A DNA stretch of 64,000 nucleotides, from the NCBI RefSeq assembly GCF_023074185.1, contig NZ_JADPKY010000053.1, positions 19,244 through 83,243 on the forward strand. Reading direction: 5' to 3'. Below, in pieces: positions 60,649-64,000 of the stretch. Each line of letters opens with the position of its first letter. The stretch's first letter is position 1. This DNA is from Bradyrhizobium sp. 132 (GTDB lineage: Bacteria > Pseudomonadota > Alphaproteobacteria > Rhizobiales > Xanthobacteraceae). The notes under the pieces were generated by a model, which did not search any database, was not told where the DNA came from, and saw nothing but the letters and a program-made list of their open reading frames with translations. The position numbers were made by a program, and so were the translations under genes.

Positions 60649-62063
60649 GGACCGGGGTGTTAGCTGTTAAAGAGGGGATGTCGCGGGTCTTTGACGCCAG
60701 CGGCAATGTGGTTCCGGTTACCATTTTGCGACTGCCGAACTGCCAAGTTCTTGGGCACCGCACGGAGGAGAAGAATGGCTATGTCGCCATGCAATTGGGG
60801 GCGGGAACTCGCAAGACGGTTAACATGCCGAAGGCCTTGCGCGGGCAGTTCGCCGTCGCGAAGGTCGAACCGAAGGGACATTTGGAAGAATTCCGTGTGT
60901 CGGAGGACGCCCTTATCCCGGTAGGGGCGGAAATCACGGCCGATCACTTCGTGGTGGGTCAATTTGTCGACGTCACCGGCACTACAATTGGCAAAGGCTT
61001 CCAAGGAGGCATGAAAAAGCACGGGTTCGGGGGTTTGCGTGCCACCCACGGAGTATCTATTTCCCATCGATCGATCGGCTCGACAGGCGGTCGCCAAGAT
61101 CCCGGAAAAACTTGGAAAAACAAGAAGATGCCGGGGCAGATGGGCGGCGAGCGGGTAACCGCCTTAAGCCTGCGCGTCGTGGAAGTAGATACATTCCATG
61201 GCGTCATAAAAGTGTGCGGAGCTGTTCCTGGCCCAAAGCATGCTTGGATACGGGTTCGGGATGCAATCAAAAAGCCGCTACCTAAAGAGGTACCTAAACC
61301 GGGCCGCTATATCGAACCAAATTTAAACGACTACGTGCTGTCGTCTGATACAGTCGTAGGGTCGGAGAACGAACTGTTGAGTGCGTTTGTTGATCTCGAG
61401 GAGGGGGACGTACCGGGCCGCCTCGCCGCGGTCCGGTCGATGCTGGCGCACGTCGGCGTCGTTCGTGCGCAGTCATCCGAAAAGCCGGGCCGGGCTAAGC
61501 GGGTTCGTGCCATCGAGAAGGCTTTTGTTGATGCACTTTTCGACGAGGCGCCTGACGTCCGCTGGGCGGCGGCATATGCCATAGCCACCCTAAAGGACAA
61601 GGACCACAAGCTGGACCAGTCGCGCATTCCCGACTACGGCAAGAGCAAAGGCGACGAGCCTCGCGTGCAGCGGATGTTAGAGGCGTACCTCCAGGATGCG
61701 GATGTCGACTTGCTCACCGGCCTCTCAATCGACGTTACACAAAAGAGCAAGCGCACCATAAAGCTGAAGCTGGAAGCGCAAATATCGCGTGAGTTACCTA
61801 TCGTGCTCAATGGCAAGCACGTGTTAACCGGATCGGCGGATTCGCTCAAAGTTGGAAGCATTGTAACGGTGACAATTAGCGATGCGCTAGGCGGCCTGCA
61901 TGCGACCATCAAGAAAGAGGTCGAAACGACAAACGGAGTGTCGGCAACCGCGGAAGTCGAAGTCCCGGCCTCTAAGGACAACGAGATCTATGTCGACTTC
62001 AAGATAGGTGGCCGCTCTCTCGACACGCTAAGCGCGCCTCTTCAGAACGTATTGGAGCAATGA
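60645..62063 (+). CDS. rplC: Paralogue of ribosomal protein uL3 with a new 255-residue C-terminal extension, 472 aa
   Basis: GTG start overlapping the CHAT-like gene's stop (GTGA). The first roughly 215 residues are a near-complete uL3: [54 protein letters not shown] strand ([20 protein letters not shown]), the conserved loop [20 protein letters not shown] then RQDPGKT, and [10 protein letters not shown]. It resembles alphaproteobacterial L3 closely but differs at usually fixed points ([10 protein letters not shown] for [20 protein letters not shown] for MPGHMGVxRV). Ordinary L3 is about 210-240 residues. The extension has a helical part ([24 protein letters not shown]-like) and a beta-sandwich end ([14 protein letters not shown]). 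The canonical rplC should be in the ribosomal operon elsewhere. Its stop codon is the first bases of the adjoining IS element. Confidence 0.92.
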   Translation: MRTGVLAVKEGMSRVFDASGNVVPVTILRLPNCQVLGHRTEEKNGYVAMQLGAGTRKTVNMPKALRGQFAVAKVEPKGHLEEFRVSEDALIPVGAEITADHFVVGQFVDVTGTTIGKGFQGGMKKHGFGGLRATHGVSISHRSIGSTGGRQDPGKTWKNKKMPGQMGGERVTALSLRVVEVDTFHGVIKVCGAVPGPKHAWIRVRDAIKKPLPKEVPKPGRYIEPNLNDYVLSSDTVVGSENELLSAFVDLEEGDVPGRLAAVRSMLAHVGVVRAQSSEKPGRAKRVRAIEKAFVDALFDEAPDVRWAAAYAIATLKDKDHKLDQSRIPDYGKSKGDEPRVQRMLEAYLQDADVDLLTGLSIDVTQKSKRTIKLKLEAQISRELPIVLNGKHVLTGSADSLKVGSIVTVTISDALGGLHATIKKEVETTNGVSATAEVEVPASKDNEIYVDFKIGGRSLDTLSAPLQNVLEQ

Positions 62064-62366
62064 GCTGCACCCGGTTCTGTTGACACCGGCTTAAGCTAAT
62101 CCGACCTTCCGTTCGAACTCCATAGGGCTCAGATATCCGATCGTCGAATGCCTTCGCTTCGGATTGTAGAAGCGCTCGATGTAGTCGAACACGTCGGCCT
62201 TGGCCTCGTTGCGTGACCGGTACACTTTGCGCGCTGTTCGCTCGGTCTTCAAGGACGAGAAGAAGCTCTCCATTGCAGCGTTGTCCCAGACATTGCCTGA
62301 CCGGCTCATCGAGCAGACCACGCCGTGATCGGCCATCAGCCTCTGGAACTGTTCGCTGGTGTATTG
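62061..62366 (-). mobile_element. IS3-family element, right-hand part (3' end of orfB), split by IS30
   Basis: The transposase frame on the minus strand runs YTSEQFQRLMADHGVVCS, MSRSGNVWDNAAMESFFSSL and YNPKRRHSTIGYLSPMEF to a TAA at 62091-62093. The Glu in NAAMESFF is the third residue of the DDE site. The element's end is taken at 62061 because TGAGCTGCACCCGG resembles the TGA(A/C)C-GC-CCC ends of several IS3 groups. Its other part resumes at 63827 after the IS30 insertion. Confidence 0.75.
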
Positions 62367-63826
62367 GGCGGATTCAAACGGTCGTCGCAACACCAGTTAC
62401 TTTCACTCATAACAGAAGATCGTCAAGCGCCTCCGCCGGCGTTTTCCAACCTAGTGTTTGCCGCGGTCGGGCATTGAGGGCCGCTGCCACAGCGGATATC
62501 TCCTCGGCGCTGTGGATGCTCAGGTCCGTGCCTTTCGGGAAGTACTGCCGCAGCAACCCGTTGGTGTTCTCGTTAGTGCCGCGCTGCCATGGGCTTTGCG
62601 GGTCGCAGAAGTAGACCTGGATACCCGCATCGATCTTGAGACGATCGTGCTGAGCCATTTCGGCTCCCTGATCCCAGGTTAGCGAACGGCGCAGCTCTTC
62701 GGGCAAAGTGATGATGGTGCGCGTGATCGCGTCGCGCACGGCTTCGGCCCCATGTCCCGCAAGGGCTGGTCCGTTTTTCACGCGCGGAGCTTCGCCATGC
62801 CCCGCCAACCGTGGAAGGTGCAAGAGCATCGTAAAGCGCGTCGTGCGCTCGACTAGCGTGCCGATTGCTGAGCTGCCAACACCGAGGATGAGGTCTCCCT
62901 CCCAATGTCCCGGCACTGCTCGATCGGCAGCTTCAGCAGGGCGCTCGCTGATCATGATCTCCGGCGAGACAAAGCCCTTGCCTCGCCTGCGTACGCGCGC
63001 TCTGGGCATCCGTAACACACGCCCTGTTCGCAAGCAGGCCGTCAGCTCGCGGCGTAGCGCGCCACGGCCCTGAACGAAGAGGGCTTGATAGATAGCTTCG
63101 TGGCTGATGCGCATCGTCTTGTCGTCCGGGAAGTCGATCGGCAAGCGTCGGGCAATCTGCTCAGGGCTCCAGGCTTTGGCCCATCGCCGATCCTTGCGCG
63201 GGCCATGCCGCCGCCCCTTCCACGGAACGGCGGGACCAGGAACGGGAGCGCCGGTCGGGGCTACGACGCCGCCAGCAAGTCTTTCCTCCACATAAGTGCG
63301 CAAGGTTGCATTGAGCGCAAGCTTGGTCGGCTTAGGCCGGCGGGCGGATCGATCCGCATGCCATTGGGCAGTTATTGCCCGATACCCCAACCCGCCGCCG
63401 CGAGTGGCCGCGTTGCGCCGCAGTTCACGGGAGACTGTGGAAGCAGCCCGCCCCAGGCGACGTCCAATCTCCTGTATGGAATGGCCCTGCACCTTGAGAA
63501 GTGCGATCTCCTCGCGCTCATTCAACGAGAGATACCGCCCGGAGAGAGCCTTTGCCGAAGATCTGAACATCGCTGGTGGCATGCCGCCCGCCTTTCGGAA
63601 TAATCTGCTTCCGACAGGTTGTGACAATCCGGCTTCGAGTGCAGCATCTTCGCTGCTTAACCCAGCGGCAATCGCCCGCCAAAATTTATTCTGTTCATCG
63701 CGCCCCGCAACAGAGGGCCGTCCTGGCGACGGCAATGGGGCTCGTCCTGACCGCGCCGATCTGCGCCTTACAACGTTCATCGCAACCTCCAAACTCCTGG
63801 TGTTGCGACGACCGTTTGAATCCGCC
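62367..63826 (-). mobile_element. IS30-family insertion sequence with 30-bp perfect inverted repeats and TTG target duplication
   Basis: The ends are perfect 30-base inverted repeats starting GGCGGATTCAAACGGTCGTC (62367-62396 and complement 63797-63826). TTG flanks both sides (62364-62366 and 63827-63829), a 3-bp target duplication. Removing 62367-63829 restores an intact IS3 transposase reading AGC CAA TAC ACC (SQYT). The sharp boundaries and perfect repeats show a recent insertion. Confidence 0.9.
62407..63780 (-). CDS. IS30-family transposase, 457 aa
   Basis: ATG at 63780 chosen because GGAGG lies 5 bases upstream; the frame is open to a TTG at 63792 that would include that site. N-terminal HTH regions are seen in [20 protein letters not shown] and [20 protein letters not shown], the classic IS30 helix-turn-helix. 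The DDE catalytic residues appear in [10 protein letters not shown] (D), [12 protein letters not shown] (D) and [20 protein letters not shown] (E, with the IS30 family signature). Length is somewhat above the family's usual 320-400 because of the N-terminal extension. It looks intact and functional. Confidence 0.92.
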   Translation of the reverse strand: MNVVRRRSARSGRAPLPSPGRPSVAGRDEQNKFWRAIAAGLSSEDAALEAGLSQPVGSRLFRKAGGMPPAMFRSSAKALSGRYLSLNEREEIALLKVQGHSIQEIGRRLGRAASTVSRELRRNAATRGGGLGYRAITAQWHADRSARRPKPTKLALNATLRTYVEERLAGGVVAPTGAPVPGPAVPWKGRRHGPRKDRRWAKAWSPEQIARRLPIDFPDDKTMRISHEAIYQALFVQGRGALRRELTACLRTGRVLRMPRARVRRRGKGFVSPEIMISERPAEAADRAVPGHWEGDLILGVGSSAIGTLVERTTRFTMLLHLPRLAGHGEAPRVKNGPALAGHGAEAVRDAITRTIITLPEELRRSLTWDQGAEMAQHDRLKIDAGIQVYFCDPQSPWQRGTNENTNGLLRQYFPKGTDLSIHSAEEISAVAAALNARPRQTLGWKTPAEALDDLLL

Positions 63827-64000
63827 TTGGCTGCCGCGATCGGAATGATGCAACAGCGCGTCCGGCTTGCCTCGTCGCCAGATCGCCATCACCAGGGCAT
63901 CGGTGACGAGCTGTGCCGTCATTGCTGTACTCATTGACCAGCCGACCACCCGCCGCGAGAACAGATCAACGACTGCGGCCACATAGAGCCAACCCTCCGC
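63827..64000 (-). mobile_element. IS3-family element, left-hand part (orfB middle), running off the window
   Basis: On the minus strand the frame reads [20 protein letters not shown], then [19 protein letters not shown] and [12 protein letters not shown], the second Asp of the DDE site being in HHSDRG. It stops where the IS30 element enters, and the reading frame is continued exactly by the segment at 62091-62366. The first Asp (VVDLFSRR) is also present. The 5' end of orfB, orfA and the other terminal repeat lie outside the window. Confidence 0.85.

Noticed and set aside
49111..62063. Reading the seven-gene operon as a known Avs, CBASS, Thoeris or type III CRISPR locus
   Set aside because: There is no cyclase, TIR, SAVED, Cas10 or Cas7-like sequence. 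The STAND protein has no recognised Avs sensor repeat, and the gene set does not match these systems.
1..64000. CRISPR arrays
   Set aside because: No set of short, regularly spaced identical repeats was found; the pair at 46828-46968 has only two units and sits far from any cas-like gene.

Overview
The window reads as accessory DNA of an alphaproteobacterium, most likely a Bradyrhizobium/Rhodopseudomonas-type member of the Hyphomicrobiales. The grounds are high GC with GC-rich third codon positions, a tRNA-His fragment of the unusual alphaproteobacterial type (A73, no sign of G-1), an alphaproteobacterial-type ribosomal protein uL3 paralogue, and ICE-style ArdC/ParB genes. Genus is inference. 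No chromosomal housekeeping operon is present; the window looks like several mobile or defence modules placed side by side, with broken genes at the joints.

Layout. 1-2.1 kb: a partial radical SAM gene running off the left edge, decayed gene-free DNA, a 3' tRNA-His fragment that is a candidate attachment site, and an ArdC-like remnant. 2.1-5.6 kb (minus strand): a small membrane protein, a truncated YhaN-like SMC/AAA ATPase and an intact YhaO/SbcD-like phosphoesterase. 5.9-16.05 kb: a three-gene candidate phage-defence operon (XRE-SNF2 helicase-DUF3883 fusion, DUF1156 methyltransferase, DUF499 ATPase). 16.3-17.0 kb: a 5'-truncated dinB. 17.1-18.5 kb: three small unknown genes. 18.8-41.7 kb: an unrecognised locus with two adjacent giant proteins (3884 and 2768 aa), a membrane protein, a Lys-rich small protein that repeats the C-terminal domain of the second giant, and two further small genes. 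41.8-48.4 kb: a mobile-element backbone piece (small conserved gene, ArdC, ParB-like protein, two small genes, tyrosine recombinase with a damaged N-terminus), with a conserved structured leader upstream of ardC and parB. 49.1-62.06 kb: a tightly packed seven-gene operon. 62.06-64 kb: an IS3-family element split by an IS30-family element.

The most exciting part is the seven-gene operon at 49.1-62.06 kb. In order it encodes a subtilisin-trypsin double protease, a second trypsin-like protease with a C-terminal domain resembling an inactive STAND domain, a STAND-type NTPase, a NucA-type DNA/RNA nuclease, an unknown protein, a CHAT-like caspase-fold protein that appears to lack its catalytic residues, and a near-complete paralogue of ribosomal protein uL3 fused to a new C-terminal region. 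Nearly all start and stop codons overlap or nearly touch, so the proteins probably work together. The composition (sensor NTPase, proteases, nuclease) suggests an immune or programmed-death system; the ribosomal protein mimic suggests that ribosome state, or attack on the ribosome, is part of what it senses or does. This is inference from domain content and gene order.

The second candidate for something undescribed is the giant-protein locus, whose two large proteins (about 430 and 300 kDa) are separated by three bases and are followed by a membrane protein and a small protein sharing a cysteine-containing domain with the second giant.
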